Assembly (NCBI GenBank): GCA_963277665.1
Contig: OY728136.1
Location: forward strand, 1,980,028,576-1,980,092,575
From: Viscum album
Lineage: Eukaryota; Streptophyta; Magnoliopsida; Santalales; Viscaceae
Direction: 5' to 3'
Length of the DNA stretch: 64,000 nucleotides
The position numbers and the translations under genes are program-made. Below the pieces are notes generated by a model, which had not been told where the DNA came from, made no database searches, and was given only the letters and a program-made list of their open reading frames with translations. Below, piece by piece: positions 39,000-49,577 of the stretch. Positions within the stretch are counted from its first letter, which is position 1. The number at the start of each line of letters is the position of its first letter.

Positions 39000-39706
39000 G
39001 AGTGGTGAAATTCACCATTCATATAGTTCTAAGAGTGGAACAAATGTCTATTCCTCCTTATAGGTTGGAACCTACAAAGCATCTAGATCTCAAGAAAGAG
39101 TTGTAAGAACTAGAGGATAAATATTACATTCAAAATAGTACCTTTCGGTGGTGTTCATCTTTCATTTCTTCCAATTAGGAGAGTGATACACTCATACATT
39201 GTGTGGATTACTGACGGTTGAAACAACATATATTTAATAACTGATATCCACTACATTGAATAGATGATCTCTTTGATCATCTTTTAGGATTGATGGTGTT
39301 ATCAAAGAATGATTTATGGTCAGGATACCATTTAATGTTTTTCGAGCCTTCAGAAATACCTCATATGCCTTTCAAGAGTAGGTATGGTCATTAGGAATAT
39401 TGGGTAATTTCTTCCAATCTCACAAACACTCAAGTTGTTTTCATGGCTCTAATGAATTGGGGTTTTCAACATTGTATGGATTCATTAGTGGAAGTCTTTG
39501 TGGAAGATATCTTAGAGTATTCTCACGGTCGACAAAAAAATGCCAAATATTTGGATATTGTGTTGAATATACTGAGGAAACACTATATTTTAGGAAAGAT
39601 CATAAAATTCATCATTTGGATCGACAATGTTTACTATCTAGGTAATGTGATCTCACAATCGATATTATTAGTAGACCCAAATAAAGAGAGAAAAATAGTT
39701 TCCTAG
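39000..39706 (+). pseudogene. Element D reverse transcriptase relic
   Basis: The order is complete for a gypsy RT. A PPYRLEPTKHLDLKKEL segment (39050) is followed by a KYYIQNST..WCSSF segment. Next come HCVDY..LKQHIFNN.YPL and IDDLFDHLLGLMVLSKNDLW, which lead into SGYH. Then an ALMNWG segment (39445) precedes FVEDILEYS and HILRK-type residues. KFIIWIDNVYYLGNVIS and VDPNKE follow to 39706. The catalytic box appears as V-E-D where [IV]DD is expected, so one aspartate is changed. An open frame of 87 codons (39443-39706) covers the last third. Stops and a frame change separate the blocks. Confidence 0.92.
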
Positions 39707-39819
39707 GAGAATCCCAACAACATATTATATATGCAGAGTTTCTTAAGGATGTATAGGAATTAAAAACACATCATCTACTATTTTTTACAACTATAAGTTC
39801 CTCTTACATATTAGACTAT

Positions 39820-40150
39820 GAATGGTGTGAAATTTATATAGATAGAGTCATGTGAAAGATGCTTTCATCAGTTGAAATACATGTTTAAATTAGTTCCAAT
39901 CTTGACCATTATAGAGATAGGTAGAAGATATAAATTTTATTGTGATGCATCAGGTATTAGGGTGTGAGATATTTTTATTTATAAGGATGGAGTTATAGCA
40001 TATAGGTCACATTAGTTGACATATCATGATATAAATTACCCAACACATGACCTCGAGAATCTATCTTTTGAGCATTATTTGAGTTTTTTGAGGCATTATA
40101 TACTTGGGGATCATTATTTTTGGTATTCACGTATAAACAGATCCTCTATT
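39820..40150 (+). pseudogene. Element D RNase H relic
   Basis: A KFIWIESCERCFHQLKYMF segment (39830-39890) corresponds to the tether before RNase H ('FxWxxxCExxFxxLKxxL'). Then come KFYCDASG at 39930 (the first catalytic Asp), KDGVIAYRS, and NYPTHDLENLSFEHYL..LRHYI at 40035-40100 (the catalytic Glu region), and DHYFWYS. This order and spacing match gypsy RNase H. One stop lies inside, where 'GxGxVL' is expected. Confidence 0.88.
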
Positions 40151-40559
40151 ATGTTTTTATGTAGTGTGATATGGATCTAAGGAAGTGTTTAAGGGTTGAG
40201 TATATAAAGTTGTTTGATTTAGTGCATGTATATACAACTGAGAATGGAAATAAAGTATCCAAATCTCTTATATAGAAGACTCAAACACTGATGGTTCATG
40301 AGCCTAGTGGTTACTTCTTGCTTATGACCTTGTTTTCAAAGATACACATTGAGTTTTAAGAGGATCAAAGGAAGATAATCCTCTCAACATTAGCAGTGAC
40401 ATATACCCTTTCAAAACGCGTAATGATGAGGTAGCTTTCTGATCATTAGGCCCATGTCCTAAGTGAATGTTTCATATATGTGTATTCATCGCCAAGGTAG
40501 ATAATTAATAGCGATGAGATATTACATATAAATGGGTGTTTCTGGGTCCTAGTAGACAT

Positions 40560-41580
40560 ATATGGTAGCTGATGTGGGAATATCATGCCTCCGTTTTGGA
40601 GGTATATCCTTATGTAACCATGATGTATCAAGAATTATGTAACTAGTATTTGTGGCCTAGTATGAAATAAGTGATGGAATATTTTATCACATGGTGTTCC
40701 ACCTATCCGTAGGTGAAGGTGGCACATCAGCGGCCAGATATGATTTTACAGCCTTTTTCTATTCCCAAGTTGAAATTGGACAATGTATCCATGTTATTCC
40801 TGACAATATTTCCTATATCATCTCATAGAAAAAATATAAATTGGGTAGTTTTTTATCAGATGATGAAGGTAACCCACTTCTTACATATTCAAGAGATCTT
40901 CTCAATAGAGAATACAAGATGGATATATGTCATGGAGGTATATTTCTTCATAGATATACTCATTCTACCATATATGATAGGGACACCCATTTCAAATCCC
41001 AAGTCTGTAATGTTTTATAGACATCCTTGGATACAATGGTGCATCTGAGCATATCCTATCACCCTCAAACCAAATGTCAGATAAACCATACGATTCAGCT
41101 GTTAGATGTTACTTCACATGAATATGTCCTTTAATTTGGGGTTTCAGGGGTGAAAAATATAACCATGGTTGAGTTTTCATATAATAATATCATCCAGCCT
41201 ACCATACAGATGGATCCATACAAGGCCTTATATGGTAGGCCATGATGATCACCTAAGATCCAATTAAAGGTAGGGAAGGAAAATTTTCCTAAACCATGTC
41301 ATGTTCAGGAGGCTTATGAGTAGGTCTATCTGATCTAGAAGCACATGATGAATGATAAGTTTAGACAACAGTCATATGAAGACTTTCATCGATGAAATAT
41401 TTATTTTCAAGTTGGGGATAAATTAATCTTATGGGTGTCCCGTAGAATGGGCTAGTGAATGATCAAGAGGTGGGGTAACCCATCTTCACGATTCATTTGT
41501 CCTTTGAAGTCTTAGAGAGAATTTTTTTAGTGTCATATAAGATAACACTTCCTCATAGATATCAATCTATGCATGAAATT
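40560..41580 (+). pseudogene. Element D integrase relic
   Basis: At 40625-40735 a MYQELCN..LWPSM pattern and a final VKVAHQRP segment match the zinc-binding HHCC domain and its following 'VKAEHQRP' linker, though the CxxC is degraded. LQPFSIPKLKLDNVSM (40750-40797) matches 'LQPLxIPEWKWExIxM'. The catalytic core follows. HDRDTHFKSQ (40970) carries the second Asp, and SYHPQTKCQINHTIQLLD (41060-41110) lies where the catalytic Glu should be (residue changed). Further on are VEFSYNN, QMDPYKALYGRP and FQVGDKLILWVS. A 111-codon frame spans 40713-41048. In a live element integrase inserts the DNA copy. Confidence 0.92.
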
Positions 41581-41810
41581 TAACATGTCTCAGATCAATT
41601 GATAGTATCCATATGCATCATATTTTTTAGAACCTGATGAGGTTGAGTGAGATGTGGATGATTCATTTAAGGAGTACCCAATGCGTATCATGGATTGGAG
41701 CATAATGTATCTCTGAGGTAGGTCAGTCCCATCAGTATATGTGTTATGGAATAATGGTCGAATATAGAATGATTCATAGGAGAAGGTAGTCGATGTATGT
41801 TCCTAGTGTC
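41581..41810 (+). pseudogene. Element D chromodomain-like tail
   Basis: Downstream of a 'VHxVFHVS'-like trace at 41570-41600, the segment DVDDSFKEYPMRIMDWSIMY and then a PSVYVLWNNGRI segment match 'EEPVxILDRxVKxLRxKxIPxVKVLWRNxxVEEATWE', the C-terminal tail of Tekay/Del-type chromoviruses. Such tails are thought to guide insertion to heterochromatin. Stops are present. The tail ends about 80 bases before the 3' LTR. Confidence 0.75.
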
Positions 41811-41886
41811 AAGAACCATTTTTAGATGATTCCTCCGTACCATCAAAAGGGAAACTCATTTTTTATTTTATTAATTTATTGGAGGC

Positions 41887-44196
41887 TGTAATGACCCTAA
41901 TTTTTATGAATGCATAGATTGTTTTTTCCCAATTTAATACCTTATTTTATCTTGTTAATCATATCCTAAGGCCTACGTATTTATTATAATATTTTAGGGC
42001 TTGTTTGGATCTCGATGCTTAAGAAATTGGAGAAAAATATTGGGTCAAAAAGTTAGTGCAAGGGTAATGATAACCATGAGGATAATTAATGAAAAAAGTG
42101 GCTGCATGAATTTCCTTATACATACAAGCAAGGATGTGTGCCTGTAATATTTCTATAATCTTTATAACAGAGTAATTTTGCAAGGATTGTATATAGTTAT
42201 CCAAAATGTGCACCAAGCCCATTCATTGGGGGGGGGCCTCTTGGAATGTTATGGGTGAATAGTTGAATTACAGATTGGGAAACCATGTATCCAAACTATG
42301 AGACCCCTTAAATTAATGGTAATTTATTATTTTCACCGGAAAATTTCTTTAACCCCTCTCCCCTTTTTATCGTTCCTCCAACGAAAAATACACATTATCC
42401 TCTACCATGATTTCACTTTAATACCAGGATAGTCTTTTTCATTGATTCTCTATTCAATATATGTTTCACTATCATCTAGTGCATTGGATCCCCAATTGTA
42501 ATCTCTCTAATCCTCTTTCTTATGTTATTTATTTATCTTCCCATCTCTTGCACAATTTTGTTGTGATCTCATAGGACCTATTTTCAAGAAATTGGTTCAT
42601 TCATAATATTTCTCATGTTATAGCACTATTCAAAGGCATTCAATGGATGTGGAGAGTGATAAGATCTTATGGTAGGTGGTCTAGTAATTTTCCATAAAAT
42701 ATTATGTTCCCTTAGAACATCTATCATTATACAACACATTATAATTTTTTTCACATTGAATGAAAATATGTTTTAACTTTATAATTAGTATAATAATGTT
42801 ATGATACACTTATAGACCCATGTTATACCATCATAGGATGTTTATCTCATTTATATGCACCCCTTTGGGCATGTTGATATAATTTTCTTCCTTGATGTAT
42901 ATGTGCAAATTACTAACCACCTTATAAGTGGTTTGGATTTTATTTAAAATAGATTTTCCATAACTAATTATCAAATTATCTTGATTAAAATGCATATAAG
43001 TCAGGTGAAATATCAAATCATGCATTATAAATATGATTATTTATTATTATTCCATGGATATTGGCTATTGAACTATAGTTAAGGGTCTTGTTGAGAATAG
43101 AATTTTATAATTTTTCACATTGCATGATGGGAATGAAATCTCACAAGATTTACTTTTATCTGGATAATGGACATGAAGTTCCACATTCGCTTACATCATG
43201 TGTTGGGAATCACTTCTCACCTCACTATCTCAAGTAATGGGAAATATATGTCATGTTAATATGAGATTCAAGTCAGGTACCCCATGTTAGAGACTATAGC
43301 TCTTTAGACTAGTCATGGATTACTAAGTAACTCCTCGGGTCCAACTAACACCTAGTATACATGTATTTTCTAATATATTTCCTTACAGATGTAGTGTATA
43401 TACTTCTATATGTGGTAAATAAATATATGTTTACTTATATAGGATAAACTAGTCAGACTTATTTTAACTATTGCTGAAACTGGTAAAGTCTTCTATGTAT
43501 ATTAGTGGAACTTTACCCAACTAATTTTTTTCCAAAATTATATATCTATTAAGTTTACCTACACCCTATTATGCTATATAATTGGAATTATTATTCTAGA
43601 AACTGTTGGGGGTCGCATACTTAGATTTTCTCACATGCTACTCATTCTATATTTGGTACCCAAGTAGACATCATGACTGTACGTGTGGACGAGGGAAAGT
43701 GTGCAATCATGGATTATTGATCTATATTTATCATAGCTTAGAGAAAGGTAGAAAAGTATTGATCATATGATTGTATTTATAATGGAGATTTATTTTGTTC
43801 TTATTTAAATTTTTTCATATAAATTTGTATACAATTCTTCCATGTATCCATTGTTTTCATTTTTTATATTATCATTCCATGAAATCACTTTTTATATGAC
43901 TGAGACATTGTATTTTTATATTTATTTTAGTAGTTTAGACGTTTAAACTTCTTTTGTTAATTATTTTACTAGTTTCCACTCTGCTATCTATTATATCTGG
44001 ATTCTTATATTACTATATATTATATTTGCCTATTTCCACAATGACACACTAATATGAGTGTATATTCTCCACACAGTACCACCTTGGACCCTCCCTATTA
44101 TTTGACAGCCTCAAGCATATGGGGAAGTGCATTTGAGTCCATGTGACCCACTGGATCTAGGTTCTGCTTTAGTGGACCCCTGTTTGGGATGTTATA
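41887..44196 (+). repeat. Element D 3' LTR
   Basis: It starts TGTAATGACCCTAATTT, right after the purine word GGAGGC, and ends GGGATGTTATA. It is 2.31 kb and aligned end to end with 33807-36186. Inside, 41999-42305 has inverted ends (GGGCTTGTTTGGATC against the complement of GTATCCAAACTATGAGACCCC). The same block can be traced in the 5' LTR, so it belongs to the LTR. Confidence 0.9.
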
Positions 44197-44201
44197 ACTA
44201 A

Positions 44202-46293
44202 TTATTCTCATCTTCTGATCCAAAAGTCCCACGAAACCTATGTGGTTAATCCCTCAGATGATACTGAAGGATCCCTACCCCTTGGATTTTCCTAAAATAA
44301 TTAATCAAGTATATGATCCTTTTCTTATAATATATATATAATTATATGTCGTTGATCGACAATTTCAAAAATATAGTTTCATTTCCACATAGTGTGGATG
44401 AAATACTAACTCTGTCAAATTCCATTAGTAGTAGATCTTTACCCCATTCTGACATAGGTAAAATACCACATAGTAGGAGGAACCTAGTAGCAGTAGGTGA
44501 AATAGATACTCCACCTAGGAATATTGAGGGGAAAACCAGTGTTTGAATATAGAATTTCGGGATAAGGGATGCTAAAAAACATTACATATGGGCACATTGT
44601 GTGTCATTCTGAGTTAGAAATGCATCCATGTTTTATCATTGCACATGGAATATCTTTACAACTACATGGTGTGTAATGTTATCCTATAACATTTGGAGTG
44701 ATCAGGTCTTGGCACTCATCATATGCCTCCACCTGAGTCATATACCTCTAAAAGTGTATTGATTGTTTCCCAACACACATGGAATTTGGGGAAACACTGG
44801 TCCATTAATGCAAAATTAAGGTACATTATGATCTGATCACCCAGAGACACACAACCTATAATTTAATATCACATGTAATGTTATATTTAACATCCATGTA
44901 AACCCATGATTTCAATCACAAAAGTACAAGGAATATATTCTTATAATCTACACAATATGTAGTCTGGTTTTAAAAACCAAACATGGTTCAAGTTGTGTTT
45001 TCATTCACAGAATCTACTGATTTTTTTTAAAATATCACATTAAACCTCAAAAATATTTTAAATGTGATTATCTCAAGTCAAGAAGAATGATTTATATTTT
45101 ATTTCATTGGAATGTTTGATTTTTTGTTTCCTCCTTTCATTGTTCACATGCCCTGGCTTGTCAAAACATCATCCTTGTTTAATCCTCTAATTCCCATCAT
45201 AATCATAGATCCTCTCTACTATTGATATAATTATTATGGAAATCAAATCAATTATCCAGAAACCCATTATTTTATTTGTGTAATGAGATGGGTCTATTTA
45301 TATTGTTGAATCATCATTCAAAAGAAAATACCAATGATGAACATGCAAACAATGGATGAAGAAATGCATGAATAAAAATGGTGAGAATAAAGGATGACCA
45401 TATGTGATCATCTGTCATATCAAAATAGAGTATATAAATAAGTATATAGATATTAAAATTTCTAGAATCAATGATTCAAAAATCAAATACATAATGAATT
45501 AATAAATCAATAAGGATGGCAGCTGTTGATTATTGATTAAATTATAAAGTGACTAAAATTTTAATCACAACATCTGTCAAAAGGGTATAAATCCACAATG
45601 AAAAATCTCTCTTTGAGAGGGATCAAACATTAGTGGAGAGGTAATTCAAAAGAGGTTTCAGTAATGGTTCCATTGTTTTTTTTAGCTAAATGAATATATG
45701 TAATCAATCAACATCTCCTCAATTCCAAGTTCATCTATAAGCATATATGTCATTTAAATATCTATGACCATCTCTTTAAATTCACTAGGGTTATATTACA
45801 ATCCCCAATGACTCACATAAGAGAGGCTTATAAAAATATATATTATGGAAAATATTAAATTTATTAATTTTATTAATTTAATTCAACTAACCATAAAAAA
45901 CATTCATTGTATAAACATCACCACATAACCTAATGTAAGAAATTCATATGTCATGCATAATGTAAAATCTTCACCCTTTATTCAACTAAAATATCAGTCT
46001 CCCTATTAGATACTCAATTTAAGATATATAAATATTTATTTAAAAAATCACACATATAACTTACAATAAAATATTATTTTTATCATATTATTATGAAATC
46101 TCGGCTGCACTCATTTTGGTAAAATGACTTTACCATTGGGTAAACAACATATTTGGGATTCAATAGGACAATCATAGAATATTTCTTAACTAGATTATAT
46201 GTTAAAATAATTATTTACCCATACAATGTTCCAGGGACTTCAAAACTAAAAATCATTCTTAGAACCACTCGAAAAATAACTGGGGTCACTACA
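44202..46293 (-). repeat. Element B LTR2, right part (after element D)
   Basis: It continues LTR2. Its first 420 bases align with 17325-17688, and the rest aligns with 27541-29250 beyond the copia insertion. It ends TGGGGTCACTACA at 46293 (the complement is TGTAGTGACCCC) with a purine tract GGCATGGAGGA on the minus strand just inside internal region 2. Confidence 0.8.
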
Positions 46294-49190
46294 TCCTCCA
46301 TGCCTTATAATTTTCATCCAAAACTACAGACCAATTTGGGATGAAGAACAACAAAAATAAGGATTTAATTCATGAAACATCTTTACATGATCATATTAAA
46401 TTCCTTTACCTTTAATATGTGATCTCTAGGAATTACCACTGTATCTCTTTCTATGGAGGAAAATTTTCCACGTCAATAAAGGTAATAGCCTCCATCAATC
46501 ATGGAAGAATAATAAATAGAGGCAAGCATCTAAAAATGGATTAATTTACTCAACCCCTGTGTTTTATTCAACAGTTTTTCCAACTAAATAGATTATATAA
46601 ATCAAAATATCCTCTGACCGTCACCCTAAACAAAGCACTAAAAAGATCAAACATAATGGGAGTGCCCTGCTCCCCATGATTTAATGGGCATTTGAGATGG
46701 TCTTCGTAGAGGGAAACCCACCTACTTCACATGAACACACATATAACTTATCCAAATTTCCATATCCACTTCAAAATAGGTGTAAGGTGGAAATCTTTTC
46801 AAGATCCACCTCAATAACCTATACTATAAATTTTTAAATAAGAAAGATGTTCCAACATCACTAGCATATAGTATATAGAAAATGTAAGCTTTCTACTCAA
46901 TCTTTAACACCAAAATTTTCAAGGATTTATATTATTCTTATAATCTTCAACTGAAATGTATACACATTCTATGATAACCTAACATGGTTATCCATAATTA
47001 TTTATGATTTCTATTGATGATAACATTAGTTGCAATAACCTATAACACTACCGGATCAACTCCACTCCCCTACCCACCATGTGAACCTATATTCCCCAAT
47101 CTAAAGTGGATGGTTTTTAATATTCATATACCATTTCAGCTCCAAATCTAAGGAAAGGACCCAACTAATCTACAAAATAACCAATCCCCCAAAATAATTT
47201 CCTCCTCCACACAAACTAAGATCACAAAGGGTTAGTTATACAAAAACAAAAAAAATTAAACAATCACAATGAACCGTGTTACTAAATTAGTCCCCATTTA
47301 GAATTTTTACTATGATCTCCATTATTTTCACTAGGGAAGAATCATAATCCACATGGGGATGTGGATAAATTGATCCCCACCATTCATGAGTATCCTTCTA
47401 ATTTTAAATCTAGTAACATCCACCGATAGATGATAATAGGTTTACATACAACCCATCATGTACATCATATAATGGAAAGGAATGGGGAAACCACTATTGA
47501 ATGAATGTGAGGAAAATCCCATTTTCAAATAATATCCCATATTCTATAAATAACTACTCACACATAACCACCATTCTAAGGACATAGATTCCATGTCTTA
47601 TGAAGAATTATCCATCACAAGATGTTGGTTCTACTCTAATATCCATAACCCTACATGACTTATTTCATGATGTTCCAAGAACTTTTTGTATACTAGTTTC
47701 ATATTATTATAAAATGACGTCTTGAGAATCTCTATAATGAAGCATCTCTAGGAAATGTTTGGTTAATTTTGATGAAACTACAAAAATTTAATCCCATTTC
47801 CTTCTATTTGAGTCAATGTGTACACCATCTTCTTGAAATATTTTAATCATATAAAACCATTAAAATGTTTCCATGCATTCATCAACATTTATAGGGGAAG
47901 TATTCTCTGTAAAAACTAACACAATTAAATGATCACGAGCTGAGGAGAATCTAAATCAACACCCAAAGGGTTGGAACATAATTCCAAATCTGAGGGTATC
48001 CTTCTCACTACCACAACCATATGTTTCAGTAATGAAGATTAAATTACCCACATCTATACAATTTCCAATCACCTAGTAATACTCAATGAAGTAACTAAAA
48101 TACACCAAATTGGGAAACATCACTCATCTTGTTTTCTATAAGGGAATTTTAAAATGGCATGTTCCTCTACTAGAGGTAAATTCTCTTTATTTGAATAATG
48201 AGTTGGTAAAACACAATATAAATAGAATATATGGGGATAAAATGATATAGACCAAGGTTCTACTAGAATATTTGACTCTCAGATATACAACCCTTAGTGA
48301 ACAATGTGTTCCCAGAAAAAAAGCATCAGGGTCTGAATGGAAACATGCAAAAAATAATACCTTGGTTCACATCATTTATTGTGCAAGAATAGGCATCCAC
48401 TATAAGAATTATCCCCCAAATGAAATAGTTATCTCTTTGTTATGGTCAGAATAAAACCCTATGGTCGTTATTATGATAAAGAATCAATGCATCACCCAAC
48501 ACTGATGACTCTCACACCAATAGTATTATACCAAAAACATCCAAAAAACTAGTATTATACTAATGATATATTAGGATTAACATCCTTGATGAGTAGAGTC
48601 TATGAATAACACCACTCTACATATATTTAGGTGAAAATATGATCTACTATCACAGTCAGGGTTCATATAGAGAATTCATATCATGAGTTCAAGGAATACG
48701 TCATTCACTAATGTCTTTAAGTGTCATATAAGAACTTCTATACATGAATGGAAATCTATAAGCATAATTAAAAACTATATAAAGAAGAATGTATTATACT
48801 CTAGATGATCCCTTATAACCCACGGGTAATTATACCCATAAAAACTCATGGGACATCTATTTTCATACACACAGAGTGTAAACAGTATATTGGTAATCTT
48901 ATCTAAATGAGAAGAAACTATCATCCACTCTATGTGAGATATCATCATCAAGTTCAATATAATAGTGGATACATCAAATTTCAGTGTGAGAACACTTGTA
49001 ATCCAAGCCTCGTGAAAAAATTTCGCATCATACACTGCTTTTTAGTGATAGGAAAAACAATGGGCTTCATCTGGTCATAATCGTTCAAATAAATAAAACA
49101 GGTCAATTGACGAGCATCATCCTAAAATTATTAGGTTACACCAACAAGATGTAACATCATTGCTGATATAAATGTACGATATGTTTTATG
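46294..49190 (-). pseudogene. Element B internal region 2
   Basis: It aligns with internal region 1 from its LTR-proximal end (46300-46480 against 29260-29430) to about 49150 (against 32390). Both lack recognisable RT core, RNase H and integrase. A minus-strand frame of 86 codons (48775-49035) lies in the part nearest the expected gag start but is not shared in frame with region 1. No PBS or third LTR is seen on its right before unrelated sequence begins. Confidence 0.55.
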
Positions 49191-49577
49191 TTAATAAAAC
49201 TCTTCATTTATCTATTTTTTAATTAATTTATATAATGTTTATGATGTTGATTTCTAGTAAAATGGGTCTGGGAAATGAAGGTTGAAGTGATGAGAGGTTT
49301 CATTCCCTTGTGATGGTTGAAAATCATCCACCAGCTAACCAATGGAACCCACCAACCATCCAATGGGTTTATAGTTGGTTTGTAGAAAATTGTGACCCCC
49401 TATATAGATTATGGTTTTAAAAACCCAATGTGGTTCTAACTAGTACAATGGAAAATAAGTTGTTAAGCACCAGCCAGTGAGCAGTGCTACCTCCTTAATA
49501 GTGAGGCCCACTAGCTATCAAAAATATCATATATGGTTGTGCATTAAATAAATCCAATTATTTTTTATTCCACTTGG
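49191..49577. other. Unassigned fragment between B and E
   Basis: About 390 bases align with neither internal region 1 nor the element D/E LTRs. The fragment contains a palindromic GGTTTTAAAAACCC word with the neighbourhood 'aatgtggttc' (49413). This resembles a patch in LTR2 of element B (44966) and LTR1 (27919). It could be a small transposon fragment. No coding content is seen. Confidence 0.4.

Larger units (their letters stand above)
33807..44196 (+). mobile_element. Element D: Ty3/gypsy retrotransposon with chromodomain-like tail, inside LTR2 of B
   Basis: This plus-strand element of 10.4 kb has LTRs at 33807-36186 and 41887-44196. It carries a good PBS at 36228 and readable protease, RT, RNase H and integrase relics in gypsy order, ending with a chromodomain-like segment, as in the Tekay/Del group of plant chromoviruses. 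Element B LTR2 resumes immediately after it. Flanking pentamers ACTCT (33802-33806) and ACTAA (44197-44201) may be a decayed target duplication. All coding blocks have stops. It is the best preserved element here. Confidence 0.9.
16224..49190 (-). mobile_element. Element B: tandem Ty3/gypsy-like array LTR1-int1-LTR2-int2, split by C and D
   Basis: Four segments align with four others in order and on the same strand. 16224-17688 plus 27541-29250 make LTR1. 32720-33806 plus 44202-46293 make LTR2. 29251-32719 is internal region 1, and 46294-about 49190 is internal region 2. Both LTRs start TGT(G/T)C and end with (G/A)TCACTACA (the complement of TGTAGTGACCCC, a common gypsy LTR start). Both joined LTRs come to about 3.17 kb. 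LTR2 is shared: it is the 5' LTR for int1 and the 3' LTR for int2. Element C interrupts LTR1 and element D interrupts LTR2. The right end, including any third LTR, is lost or displaced by element E. Confidence 0.75.

Noticed and set aside
40713..41048. 111-codon frame as an independent gene
   Set aside because: It is a surviving piece of the element D integrase, already covered by the integrase relic.
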